Below are positions 9,377 through 17,489 of a stretch of DNA of 64,000 nt, piece by piece. The translations under genes and the position numbers were made by a program. How positions within the stretch are numbered: position 1 is the first letter of the stretch; every line of letters starts with the position of its first letter. The notes below the pieces were generated by a model. The model was not told the DNA's origin. It worked only from the letters and a program-made list of their open reading frames with translations, and made no database searches. The DNA is from Eoetvoesiella caeni (GTDB lineage: Bacteria > Pseudomonadota > Gammaproteobacteria > Burkholderiales > Burkholderiaceae_B): positions 372,001-436,000 of the forward strand of contig NZ_QNRQ01000001.1 of assembly GCF_003315175.1 (NCBI RefSeq). The letters are read 5' to 3'.

Positions 9377-10036
9377 CTACCGCCTCCCTTCCGTCACGGC
9401 CTGCTGGGCCGCGGCGCGGGTTGCCACGCCTAGTCCTTGCAGGTACGCCACCAGGGCGTCTTCTTCGGTCTTGCCGGCCAGCTGTGCGGGCGCCTTGGCA
9501 ATTTCCTCGTCGGTGTAAGGCACCCCCAGTGTGCGTAGGACATTCATTCGGTCCTGAACATCGCTGCCCTCTACCGTGTTGTTCTGCAGCCATGGATAGG
9601 CGGGCATGTTCGACTCTTTCACGACATCGCGCGGATTGCGCAAATGCACGCGATGCCAATCGTCGGAATAACGCTGGCCGACCCGCGCCAGGTCCGGCCC
9701 GGTGCGCTTGGAGCCCCACAAGAACGGACGGTCGTACACGAACTCGCCGGATAGCGAATACGGGCCGTAGCGCTGCACTTCAGACTGCAGCATGCGGATC
9801 TGCTGCGAATGGCAGCCTACGCAGCCTTCGCGAATGTAGATATCGCGCCCTACCAAGTGCAAGGCTTCGTAGGGCCTTGCGCCCTCTACCGGCGCCGTGG
9901 TCGAGTGCTGGAAATACAGCGGCACGATTTGCGCCAGCCCGGCGAACAGAATGACGACAATGCTGAGGACGATGAGCAAGCCGACGTTGGTTTCGATTTT
10001 GTCATGGCTGAAGCTCTGCTTTTTCTGATTGGACAT
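9377..10036 (-). CDS. ccoO: cbb3-type cytochrome c oxidase subunit II, monohaem cytochrome c
   Basis: This 219-aa protein has one N-terminal transmembrane anchor (about 20-42) and a haem c site, [10 protein letters not shown], near residue 75, with further family motifs GPDLARVG and [16 protein letters not shown]. It accepts electrons from CcoP. It lies 11 bp downstream of ccoN. The length is typical for betaproteobacterial CcoO. Confidence 0.96.
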   Translation of the reverse strand: MSNQKKQSFSHDKIETNVGLLIVLSIVVILFAGLAQIVPLYFQHSTTAPVEGARPYEALHLVGRDIYIREGCVGCHSQQIRMLQSEVQRYGPYSLSGEFVYDRPFLWGSKRTGPDLARVGQRYSDDWHRVHLRNPRDVVKESNMPAYPWLQNNTVEGSDVQDRMNVLRTLGVPYTDEEIAKAPAQLAGKTEEDALVAYLQGLGVATRAAAQQAVTEGRR

Positions 10037-10047
10037 AGAGCTCTCCT

Positions 10048-11544
10048 TTAAGCCGATGCCGCTGCCGCGGGCGATGCCGGGCCGACCAGCGCGGGTTCCG
10101 TGCTGTCCGGGTTATACAGGTAAATCACGGGGTCCACCTTGACCTGACCCTTGATGGTCTTCCAGGTGTTCCAGGCCATCAGGCACATGCCGCCCAGGAA
10201 GAACAGCCCGCCTATCATGCGGATGGTGTAAAGGGGATAAGTGGCTTTCACGCTTTCGACGAAGCTGTACGTCAGCGTGCCGTCGTCGCCGGTCGCGCGC
10301 CACATCAGCCCCTGCATGACGCCTGCCACCCACATCGACGAGATATACAGCACGACGCCAATGGTGGCCAGCCAGAAATGCACGTCAACCATCTTCATGC
10401 TGGCCATGGTCGTGCGTCCGTACAGGCGCGGAATCATGTAGTAGAACGAGCCAAAGGTAATCATCGCCACCCATCCCAGGGCTCCTACGTGCACGTGCCC
10501 CACAGTCCAGTCGGTATAGTGCGACAGCGCGTTGACCGTGCGGATGGACATCATCGAGCCTTCGAAGGTGGCCATGCCGTAAAAGGACAGCGCCGTTACC
10601 AGGAACTTGAGTATCGGATCGGTGCGCAGCTTGTACCACGCGCCGGACAGCGTCATGATGCCGTTGATCATGCCGCCCCACGAAGGCGCAAGAAGAATCA
10701 GCGAGAACGCCATGCCCAGGGCTTGGGTCCAGTCGGGCAGCGACGTATAGTGCAAATGGTGCGGCCCGGCCCACATATAGGTAAAGGCCAGCGCCCAGAA
10801 GTGCACAATGGACAGGCGATACGAATAAATCGGGCGATCGGCCTGCTTGGGCACGAAGTAGTACATCATGCCCAGAAAACTGGTGGTCAGGAAAAAGCCC
10901 ACGGCGTTATGGCCGTACCACCACTGCACCATGGCGTCCTGCACGCCTGCGTAGGCCGAATACGACTTCCAGAGCGACACCGGCAATGCCAGGTTATTGA
11001 AGATATGCAGCACCGCGATCGTGACGATATAAGACCCGAAAAACCAGTTGGCCACATAAATATGCTTGACCCGCCGCTTGGCTATCGTGCCGAAGAACAC
11101 CACGGCATACGCCACCCACACAAGGGTGATGAGGATATCGATGGGCCATTCGTATTCGGCGTATTCCTTGGTGCTGGTATAACCCATGGGCAAGGTGACA
11201 AAACCCAAAAACAACGACAACTGCCAGCCCCAGAATGTGAAGGCCGCCAGTTTGTCGCTGAACAGCCGGGCCTGGCAAGTTCGCTGCACCACATAATACG
11301 AGGTGGCGAACAAGGCCGTGCCGCCAAAAGCGAAGATCACGGTGTTGGTGTGTACCGGGCGCAGGCGGCCATAGCTGAGCCATGGAATATTGAAATTCAA
11401 TTCGGGCCAGATCAATTGCGATGCAATCAAGACCCCTACCGCCATACCGACGACGCCCCAGAATATGGTCATGATGGTGAACTGCCTGACCACCCCATAA
11501 TTAAAGGTTTCGGCCTTTTTTCCCAGCGTACCGGAATTGCCCAT
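10048..11544 (-). CDS. ccoN: cbb3-type cytochrome c oxidase subunit I (catalytic)
   Basis: This 498-aa, twelve-helix haem-copper oxidase subunit binds haem b and the haem b3-CuB centre that reduces oxygen. The [11 protein letters not shown] stretch carries a haem ligand histidine, [14 protein letters not shown] carries the CuB histidine and the C-family tyrosine region, and HVGALGW / VDVHFW supply later haem ligands. It is the first structural gene of ccoNOQP. No FNR box lies in the 70 bp before it, so expression probably comes from the promoter upstream of the CcoI-like gene. Confidence 0.97.
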   Translation of the reverse strand: MGNSGTLGKKAETFNYGVVRQFTIMTIFWGVVGMAVGVLIASQLIWPELNFNIPWLSYGRLRPVHTNTVIFAFGGTALFATSYYVVQRTCQARLFSDKLAAFTFWGWQLSLFLGFVTLPMGYTSTKEYAEYEWPIDILITLVWVAYAVVFFGTIAKRRVKHIYVANWFFGSYIVTIAVLHIFNNLALPVSLWKSYSAYAGVQDAMVQWWYGHNAVGFFLTTSFLGMMYYFVPKQADRPIYSYRLSIVHFWALAFTYMWAGPHHLHYTSLPDWTQALGMAFSLILLAPSWGGMINGIMTLSGAWYKLRTDPILKFLVTALSFYGMATFEGSMMSIRTVNALSHYTDWTVGHVHVGALGWVAMITFGSFYYMIPRLYGRTTMASMKMVDVHFWLATIGVVLYISSMWVAGVMQGLMWRATGDDGTLTYSFVESVKATYPLYTIRMIGGLFFLGGMCLMAWNTWKTIKGQVKVDPVIYLYNPDSTEPALVGPASPAAAASA

Positions 11545-11614
11545 GAGTATCCTCTCAAACTAACAAATAAGACTGCTTGAATTCTTCAGCCGCCAGCCCG
11601 CGGCCCTGTACAAC

Positions 11615-11770
11615 CTAGGCCGGTGGCGGCGCATCGTCGTCTTCCAGTATCGACCTGGCTGCCGCGTCGGCATCGTCGAACTGGCCCGCGAAAATGGCCC
11701 ACCAAAACGCCACGCCTATCCCAATCACGAAAACCAGGGAGACAGGCAGCAGCAAATACAATATTTCCAT
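11615..11770 (-). CDS. ccoS: cbb3 oxidase maturation protein CcoS
   Basis: This 51-aa protein has one transmembrane helix (ILYLLLPVSLVFVIGIGVAF, residues 3-22) followed by the CcoS hallmark WWAIFAGQFDD and an acidic tail. CcoS is required for cofactor insertion into CcoN. The start overlaps the stop of the upstream CcoI-like gene as TGATG. It is too short to be found by length filters but is unmistakable by motif. Confidence 0.93.
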   Translation of the reverse strand: MEILYLLLPVSLVFVIGIGVAFWWAIFAGQFDDADAAARSILEDDDAPPPA

Positions 11771-12735
11771 CAGGCGCTCTCGGCCGCCGCCCGCCATGGC
11801 ATGGCCAGCGCCCGGCTTTGGCCGCGGTATAAGCGCCAGGAATTGGCCGCCACGGCCAACGACGACAACAGCATGGTGACGGCTGCCAGCCAAGGCTGCA
11901 CCCATCCCAGCGCCGCCAAGGGCGTCATCAGAAAATGCCAGGCCATGGAGCCATAGAGGTTCTGTTGCGAAATCTTGCCGGTGGCCTGCACCAGCCGCTG
12001 CAATTGCGCCTGGCTCAAGCCCGGCTGCTCGATAACGCTTGCATGTGCGGCAGCCACCGCCGTGGGAACCGCCATGGCCATCGCGCAAGGACAGCTGATG
12101 ACAAGCAAGGCCACCATGACGCCGATGGCGTGGGACGGCTCGATGGCTGACCAGGCAGCGCCGGCGGCAAACGCCAGCATCAGCTGTCCCAGGGTGAACC
12201 AGACGGCAATGCGGTCGGCGCGGGCCGACAACACCAGGCGATATTGCTCGATGATGCGATGCAAGCCGCCGACGCCGATCGCCTGGCGGGCGCAAAGTTC
12301 GAGATAGCGGGCGGTAAGAAGAAATGCGACGAACATCGTGACAGAGTCGAAATACACTTCTCCTTGCCCGGTCCAGGTCGCAACGGCGCTGGGCACAAAG
12401 GCCGCCACAATACCCAGGGCAACCGGCACGTCCATACCCACGTGCACCAGGCGCAGGCGGCTTAGCGCGCCCTGCCAGACCGGCCAGGCGCAATACAGCA
12501 CCACCGGCACCGTCAGCACCAGGCTGCACCAGTTCATGAGGAAAATGGCTTCGTCCAGCAGCGAGACTTCGTCGGCGGACATGGGACTGCTGCGCAAATA
12601 CCCCGGAAATGCAAACATCATGACTTGCATCATGGCCAACCACGCCAGGCCCAGCCGCGCCAGCATACGACGGCGTCTTTTTCGTTCGTCGTCTGGAAGA
12701 CCTTCAACCGGCGAGAATAATGAGAATGCGCGCAT
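11770..12735 (-). CDS. CcoI-like copper P1B-ATPase reduced to its membrane domain (no catalytic domains)
   Basis: This 321-aa protein occupies the place of ccoI, the copper-transporting ATPase that supplies CuB. All eight helices of a P1B ATPase can be traced: MA 27-44, MB 64-84, M1 101-120 (MDVPVALG), M2 127-146 (VYFDSVTMFVAFLLTARYLE), M3 178-197, M4 203-226 with CPC at 215-217, M5 260-279 and M6 281-299 with TMLLSS. Missing are the N-terminal metal-binding domain, the whole actuator domain (no TGES) between M2 and M3, and the whole phosphorylation and nucleotide-binding region (no DKTGT, no GDGxND) between M4 and M5. In M5 the conserved YN pair reads WH. The frame is intact throughout. It cannot hydrolyse ATP; a role as copper chaperone, channel or scaffold is inference. 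The start could be ATG 12735 (almost leaderless relative to the predicted promoter) or Met24. Confidence 0.8.
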   Translation of the reverse strand: MRAFSLFSPVEGLPDDERKRRRRMLARLGLAWLAMMQVMMFAFPGYLRSSPMSADEVSLLDEAIFLMNWCSLVLTVPVVLYCAWPVWQGALSRLRLVHVGMDVPVALGIVAAFVPSAVATWTGQGEVYFDSVTMFVAFLLTARYLELCARQAIGVGGLHRIIEQYRLVLSARADRIAVWFTLGQLMLAFAAGAAWSAIEPSHAIGVMVALLVISCPCAMAMAVPTAVAAAHASVIEQPGLSQAQLQRLVQATGKISQQNLYGSMAWHFLMTPLAALGWVQPWLAAVTMLLSSLAVAANSWRLYRGQSRALAMPWRAAAESA

Positions 12736-12743
12736 AGCTTCGC

Positions 12744-12785
12744 ACTATAGCGATGTATTGCGCGACAAGCCTTGATCAAAATCAA
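12744..12785 (-). promoter_or_regulatory. FNR box with class II spacing driving the cco locus
   Basis: TTGATCAAAATCAA at 12772-12785 is a perfect FNR site (TTGAT-N4-ATCAA). On the minus strand a -10-like TATAGT (plus 12744-12749) is centred 32 bp from the box centre, the distance expected for a class II FNR promoter with the box at -41.5. The predicted transcription start is about 12737, two bases before the ATG of the CcoI-like gene. The fnr gene lies at the other end of the same locus. Confidence 0.8.
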
Positions 12786-12841
12786 ACATCGGGCGCCGCA
12801 TGGCGGCACGGGCATAGGCCGGCCGCTCGCACACCGTACGC

Positions 12842-12867
12842 AAAAAGGGCGCCGAAGCGCCCTTTTT
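12842..12867 (-). terminator. Terminator of aceA
   Basis: AAAAAGGGCGC, loop CGAA, GCGCCCTTTTT: a perfect 11-bp stem with an A-run on one side and a T-run on the other, so it can act in both directions. It lies 40 bp after the aceA stop. Confidence 0.85.
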
Positions 12868-12906
12868 GCTGCCACACGCGCCGGAAGCCGGCGCACAGGT
12901 CATGGA

Positions 12907-14217
12907 TTAAACAGCTTCGGCGGCGTGAAATTGGGCCTCTTCAGTCGATCCGCTCAGTGCTGTGGTGGATGACTGGCCGCCTTCGATCACTTGCGTTACC
13001 GCGTCGAAATACCCGGTGCCGACTTCGCGTTGGTGCTTGACCGCGGTAAAGCCCAGATCAGCCGCGGCGAACTCTTTCTGTTGCAGTTCGACAAAAGCGC
13101 TCATTTGATTGCGTGCATAGCCGTGCGCCAAATCGAACATGCCGTAGTTCAAAGCATGGAAGCCGGCCAGCGTAATGAACTGGAACTTATAGCCCATGGC
13201 GCCCAGCTCGCGCTGGAATTTGGCAATGGTTGCATCGTCCAGGTTCTTTTTCCAGTTGAACGACGGCGAGCAGTTGTAAGCCAGCATCTTGCCGGGGAAG
13301 CGGCGGTGAATGGCCTCGGCAAACTGGCGTGCGTATTCCAGATTGGGCGTGGACGTCTCACACCACAGCAAATCGGCGTAAGGCGCATACGCCAGGCCGC
13401 GCGAAATTCCCTGTTCCAGACCCGGACGGGTGCGGAAGAAACCTTCGACCGTGCGTTCGCCGGTGATGAAGGGGTGATCGTTCTCGTCGATATTGCTGGT
13501 GATCAGGTCGGCTGCATCGGCATCGGTACGCGCCAGCAACAAGGTCGGCACACCCAGAACGTCGGCGGCAAGACGGGCCGAAACCAGCTTGGCCACGGCT
13601 TCGCGTGTAGGCACCAGCACCTTGCCGCCCATATGGCCGCATTTTTTCACCGAAGCCAACTGATCTTCAAAATGAACGCCGCTGGCGCCCGCTTCGATCA
13701 TGGCTTTCATCAACTCGAAAGCATTCAGCACGCCGCCAAAACCGGCTTCGGCATCGGCCACGATAGGAGCGAAATAGTCGATATAGCCTTCGTCGCCCGG
13801 GTTCTTGCCTTCCATCCACTGGATCTGGTCGCAGCGCGTCAAGGCATTGTTGATGCGGCGTACCACCTGCGGCACGGAATTGGCGGGGTACAAAGACTGG
13901 TCAGGGTACATTTCGCCCGCGCCGTTGGCGTCGCCCGCGACTTGCCAACCCGACAAGTAAACCGCCTTCAGGCCGGCCTTGACTTGCTGCATGGCCTGGT
14001 TGCCGGTCAGTGCGCCCAGCGAGTTCACAAAAGGCTCGGAATGCAGCAGGCTCCACAACCTCTCGGAGCCGCGGCGGGCCAGAGTATGTTCGGCCACGAC
14101 AGAACCGCGCAAACGAACGACTTCTTCGGCGCCATAGCCGCGTTTGATGCCTTGCCAGCGGGGATTTTCGGCCCAATCTTTTTGCAGATTGCGGATCTCG
14201 GTTTCGCGTGTGCTCAT
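12907..14217 (-). CDS. aceA: Isocitrate lyase
   Basis: This 436-aa enzyme cleaves isocitrate to glyoxylate and succinate, the first step of the glyoxylate shunt for growth on acetate and fatty acids. The catalytic KKCGH motif is present ([10 protein letters not shown], about residue 190), as are the metal-site region [18 protein letters not shown] and the YNCSPSFNW motif. The length is that of the short bacterial type. A GGAGCAGC ribosome-binding site precedes the start. It is divergent from queF; the intergenic region holds a perfect palindrome that may be an operator. It fits metabolically with the acyl-CoA dehydrogenase/etfAB genes elsewhere in the window. Confidence 0.97.
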   Translation of the reverse strand: MSTRETEIRNLQKDWAENPRWQGIKRGYGAEEVVRLRGSVVAEHTLARRGSERLWSLLHSEPFVNSLGALTGNQAMQQVKAGLKAVYLSGWQVAGDANGAGEMYPDQSLYPANSVPQVVRRINNALTRCDQIQWMEGKNPGDEGYIDYFAPIVADAEAGFGGVLNAFELMKAMIEAGASGVHFEDQLASVKKCGHMGGKVLVPTREAVAKLVSARLAADVLGVPTLLLARTDADAADLITSNIDENDHPFITGERTVEGFFRTRPGLEQGISRGLAYAPYADLLWCETSTPNLEYARQFAEAIHRRFPGKMLAYNCSPSFNWKKNLDDATIAKFQRELGAMGYKFQFITLAGFHALNYGMFDLAHGYARNQMSAFVELQQKEFAAADLGFTAVKHQREVGTGYFDAVTQVIEGGQSSTTALSGSTEEAQFHAAEAV

Positions 14218-14547
14218 GGTGCTGCTCCTTAAATATTAAAAACAAAGAGAAATAAAAGCTGGAATCTATTGTCAAAGCCTGGAACCCATGAGAAAAATTC
14301 TAAGCTTTTGTTGCGTCGCACAGTAGACTTATGTCTTATATAAGACCAATTATATTTGTCATATAAATCAGTAGGTTGCTAATTTTCTTTCATAATACGA
14401 AATGATTTTCCCCGTTGTGAAAATAAGAATAACGCGACACAGCATTCGTTTTTTATATTGCGCAACGCCTATTTCACAATATGAAAAGCCGGAAAGCGGG
14501 GCGGTACAATAAGAGGCATATTGATAGCTGTCCTGGATACACAACCC
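14218..14547. other. Divergent aceA/queF intergenic region, AT-rich
   Basis: About 330 bp without a gene. It is clearly more AT-rich than its surroundings, notably 14330-14460, and carries the palindrome at 14333-14346. It should contain the aceA promoter on the minus strand and the queF promoter on the plus strand. I see no convincing riboswitch or small RNA in it. Confidence 0.6.
14333..14346. promoter_or_regulatory. Perfect 14-bp palindrome, candidate operator of aceA
   Basis: GTCTTATATAAGAC is a perfect inverted repeat 116 bp upstream of the aceA start, in an AT-rich promoter region. The symmetry and half-site length are typical of a GntR-type dimer. No regulator is encoded beside it, so its identity is open. 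Confidence 0.45.
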
Positions 14548-15366
14548 ATGTTTGACCCCAAATTGGCGGATGCCCCGCTTGGCCACGAGGTGGCCTACCC
14601 GCAAAAATACGATGCAAGCCTGTTGTTTCCGATTGCGCGCGCCACGAACCGGCACGCGTTGCCGCACATGCCCGACTGGATCGGTGCGGACATCTGGCAC
14701 GGCTATGAGATTTCGTGGCTTAACCAGAAAGGCAAGCCCATGATTGCAATGGCGCGCTTCATATTTCCACAGTCGACGCCCAACTTGATCGAGTCCAAGT
14801 CGTTCAAGCTGTATCTGAACTCTTTCAACGAAGAACGCTATCCCGGCGCACCGGCTGTGCTGGATATTATGCGGCGCGACCTGAGCCGCGCCGCGGGGGC
14901 TGAAATAGAGATTGAGTTCGAGCCCGTGAATACTCGTGTGGAGTGCACACCGCTGGAAGGCGAAAATATCGACGACGCCGACATAGAAATTACGGCCTAT
15001 CGGCCGGCGCCCGAATTATTGCGCTGCGTGGACCAGGCGCAAGTCGTCAGCGAAACCCTGACTTCCGATCTTTTGAAGTCCAACTGTCCGGTCACCGGCC
15101 AGCCCGACTGGGGCAGCGTACAGATCCGCTACACAGGCCCGCGCATCGACCGCGAGGCCCTGCTGGCCTATATCGTTTCTTTGCGCCAGCACGATGAGTT
15201 CCATGAGCACTGCGTAGAAAAGATGTATTGCGATATCTGGCAGGCCTGCAAGCCCGTCGCGCTATGCGTTTATGCCCGCTATACCCGGCGCGGCGGCCTG
15301 GATATCAATCCTTGGCGCAGCAGCGAACCCGTCTCTGTAGAACAGGCGCGTACGCCAAGGCAATAA
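14548..15366 (+). CDS. queF: NADPH-dependent 7-cyano-7-deazaguanine reductase
   Basis: This 272-aa protein of the long, bimodular QueF type reduces preQ0 to preQ1 in queuosine biosynthesis. The catalytic cysteine lies in LLKSNCPVTGQPDWGSVQI, and the substrate and NADPH signatures ESKSFKLYLNSFN and EFHEHCVEKMYCDI are both present. The ATG at 14548 (MFDPKLAD) is preferred over an in-frame TTG nine codons upstream. There is no clear Shine-Dalgarno sequence. No other queuosine genes are nearby. Confidence 0.95.
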   Translation: MFDPKLADAPLGHEVAYPQKYDASLLFPIARATNRHALPHMPDWIGADIWHGYEISWLNQKGKPMIAMARFIFPQSTPNLIESKSFKLYLNSFNEERYPGAPAVLDIMRRDLSRAAGAEIEIEFEPVNTRVECTPLEGENIDDADIEITAYRPAPELLRCVDQAQVVSETLTSDLLKSNCPVTGQPDWGSVQIRYTGPRIDREALLAYIVSLRQHDEFHEHCVEKMYCDIWQACKPVALCVYARYTRRGGLDINPWRSSEPVSVEQARTPRQ

Positions 15367-15399
15367 AGCGGGCCGACGGCCGCGAGCACAATTGCGCTG

Positions 15400-16692
15400 T
15401 CAGGCCGCGGCCATGGCCGGACGATTTGCCACCGACCTGGCCACCATCATGGCGGCTAAGGCCGCCACGACGAACGCCACCGCCGCGCCCACCCACGGGC
15501 CCTGGCTCAGGCCCGCGTCAAGCATCAGGCCGAAGCCCACCGGCCCCAGCGAAGAACCGACGTCCATGCCCGAATAGACGAGTCCGTAAACAGTGCCTGT
15601 TGCGCCCTTGGGCGTCACGCGCCGAATCAGCATATCGCGCGAAGGCGTGGCCACGCCGGCGCTGAAACCGGCCAGGCCGACCAGGAGCATGGCCCAGGTC
15701 GGCGGCAATACCCCCAAGGCCAGCACCACCAGGAATACACCCGCCATGACAAGCGAAGCGGCAACCGTCAGCTCGGTCTTGGGTGTGGCGCTGACCAAGA
15801 AGCCGCCTGCCAGCATGCCTACCGCCGATGCCACCATATAGCCGGACAAGGTCGAGCCGGCCAGGACTTTGTCGATGCCATAGACGTCGCCCAGCATGGG
15901 AATGGTGTAGTTCTGAACCGCCGACAACGCGATTGAAGTACATACGAAGAAGAAAAATGCGCCCCACAGGGCCGGCTGCCTGAGCAAGGTCGCCAGGGTC
16001 TGGCCCACGGTCTGCTCGGCCAGCGAAACGGTCGGTTCCTGTTGCTGCTCTTTGGCGGCTGGCACGGCGGAAGGCTGTGCCTCGTTGCGGCCCGACAAAA
16101 GATGGCGGCCCAGCCAGACAAACAACAGCACGATGGCCACCAGGCCCGCTGCGCTGAATGTCGCCACGCGCCAATCGGCCAGGTGGATGATGGTGGTCAT
16201 GAAGACCGGCGTCAACGCCCAGCCCAGGTTGCCCGTCAGGCCATGCGTGCTGTAGGCGTGCCCCAGCCGCGGCGCGCTGATGCGGTGGTTGATGATGGAA
16301 TAGTCTACAGGGTGGAATACCGAATTGCCGGCACCGCCGATAAATGCCGCCAGCAAAAGCATGGCATAGCCATTGGACAGGCCGATCAACACCCCCGCCG
16401 CGACAAAACACGCCAGGCCGAACCGCAACACTGGCGTCGGTCCGACGCGGTCGACGACAAAACCGGACGATGCCTGCCCAAAGCTGGACACCAGATAAAA
16501 GACCGATGCCAGCAAACCCAGTTCGCTGAAGCTGTAGCCGAATTCATTGGCCAGCGACAGGAACAAAGTAGGCAGCAGCAGTTGGAAAAAATGCGAGCAA
16601 GAGTGCGCCGCGCCTATCAGGCTGATGATTTTCCAATCCTGGCGCAAGATGGCGGGACTATCGGGAAACTGGTCTAGAGTTGTGGCTGTCAT
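15400..16692 (-). CDS. MFS transporter, fosmidomycin-resistance (Fsr)-like
   Basis: This 430-aa protein has twelve hydrophobic segments and a central cytoplasmic loop rich in E/Q around residue 200. The first helix, IGAAHSCSHFFQLLLPTLF, and the later GNSVFHPVDYSI (HP motif) are features of the Fsr/YfkF branch of the major facilitator superfamily. The ATG at 16692 is chosen; an in-frame extension upstream would translate the GC-rich repeat element. The substrate cannot be told from the sequence. It is convergent with queF, and 206 bp of intergenic DNA containing repeats separates it from pgsA. Confidence 0.82.
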   Translation of the reverse strand: MTATTLDQFPDSPAILRQDWKIISLIGAAHSCSHFFQLLLPTLFLSLANEFGYSFSELGLLASVFYLVSSFGQASSGFVVDRVGPTPVLRFGLACFVAAGVLIGLSNGYAMLLLAAFIGGAGNSVFHPVDYSIINHRISAPRLGHAYSTHGLTGNLGWALTPVFMTTIIHLADWRVATFSAAGLVAIVLLFVWLGRHLLSGRNEAQPSAVPAAKEQQQEPTVSLAEQTVGQTLATLLRQPALWGAFFFFVCTSIALSAVQNYTIPMLGDVYGIDKVLAGSTLSGYMVASAVGMLAGGFLVSATPKTELTVAASLVMAGVFLVVLALGVLPPTWAMLLVGLAGFSAGVATPSRDMLIRRVTPKGATGTVYGLVYSGMDVGSSLGPVGFGLMLDAGLSQGPWVGAAVAFVVAALAAMMVARSVANRPAMAAA

Positions 16693-16718
16693 GATGCAAA
16701 CGATAAAAAATAGAAAAA

Positions 16719-16880
16719 TGCCCCCACGCTGCACCGCTACGCGACTTGCTGCCCCCCGAGGGGGCGCTTTTTGCCTTGGGGCGGCCCGGCGGCAAAAAAA
16801 TGCCCCCACGCTTCACCGCTACGCGGTTCGCTGCCCCCCGAGGGGGTGCTTTTTGCCTTGGGGCGGCCCGGCGGCAAAAC
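16719..16880. repeat. Tandem pair of 82-bp GC-rich repeat elements with internal hairpins
   Basis: Two copies, beginning TGCCCCCACGCT at 16719 and 16801, are nearly identical over about 80 bases. Each has a GCCCCC-CGA-GGGGGC hairpin (16751-16765; 16833-16847, last base changed), then GCTTTTTGCC and GGGGCGGCCCGGCGGCAAAA. They fill the pgsA/MFS intergenic gap. The pattern is that of a dispersed intergenic palindromic repeat that has duplicated in tandem. A degenerate relative of the first half appears at 62757. Confidence 0.85.
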
Positions 16881-16898
16881 ACCTTCTACACCGGCCGC

Positions 16899-17474
16899 TT
16901 AATGCCCTGATCGGTCCCGGATTTCGGGCCAGGCCCGGCGCAGGTAGTAGCACATGGACCAGACGGTCAGGACGGCGGCCACGATAATCAGCCATTGGCC
17001 CAGCGCTTGCGTGCTGACGCCGTACAAAGGGTGCCAGTACAACAGGCACGGAATTGCAATCATCTGCGCTGCCGTTTTGAATTTGCCCAGCCAATGAACC
17101 GCCACGCTGCCGCTAGCGCCTATTTTGGCCATCCATTCGCGCAGGGCCGAAATAGTGATCTCGCGTCCGATGATGATCAGGGCAATGAATGAGTCGACCC
17201 GGTTCAGGTCAAGCAGCACCAGCAAAGCCGCACATACCATCAGCTTGTCGGCCACGGGATCTAGAAAGGCGCCGAACGACGAGGTCTGGTTCCAGCGCCG
17301 CGCCAGCCAGCCGTCGAACCAATCCGTCAAAGCCGCGAATATAAATGCCAATGCAGCGATAGTGTCGCGCATGGAAGCTGACAACCAGCTGTCAGGCACA
17401 TAAAAAAGCGCCACCAGCAGCGGAATCATGGCGATTCTCAGCCATGTCAGGATAATAGGTACATTTATAGGCAT
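16899..17474 (-). CDS. pgsA: CDP-diacylglycerol-glycerol-3-phosphate 3-phosphatidyltransferase
   Basis: This 191-aa inner-membrane enzyme makes phosphatidylglycerol phosphate. The CDP-alcohol phosphotransferase signature DG-x2-AR-x8-G-x3-D-x3-D is present as DWFDGWLARRWNQTSSFGAF followed by LDPVADK. Four to five helices follow. It sits 15 bp downstream of uvrC, a common pairing in proteobacteria. A cardiolipin synthase fragment at the window start belongs to the next step of the same pathway but is not linked. Confidence 0.95.
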   Translation of the reverse strand: MPINVPIILTWLRIAMIPLLVALFYVPDSWLSASMRDTIAALAFIFAALTDWFDGWLARRWNQTSSFGAFLDPVADKLMVCAALLVLLDLNRVDSFIALIIIGREITISALREWMAKIGASGSVAVHWLGKFKTAAQMIAIPCLLYWHPLYGVSTQALGQWLIIVAAVLTVWSMCYYLRRAWPEIRDRSGH

Positions 17475-17489
17475 AACAGCAATACTACC

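Noticed and set aside
10378-11580. Long plus-strand frame opposite ccoN
   Set aside because: It is an antisense shadow of ccoN; histidine- and glycine-rich with none of the features of a real protein.
11545-11614. A separate FNR-controlled promoter directly in front of ccoN
   Set aside because: No TTGAT-N4-ATCAA-like site is present in this gap; the only box seen is upstream of the CcoI-like gene.
12991-14232. Long plus-strand frame opposite aceA
   Set aside because: It is an antisense shadow of the isocitrate lyase gene with no start signal.
14218-14547. preQ1 riboswitch upstream of queF
   Set aside because: I could not find the characteristic short hairpin and A-rich tail ahead of the start; queF-linked riboswitches are not expected in this group.
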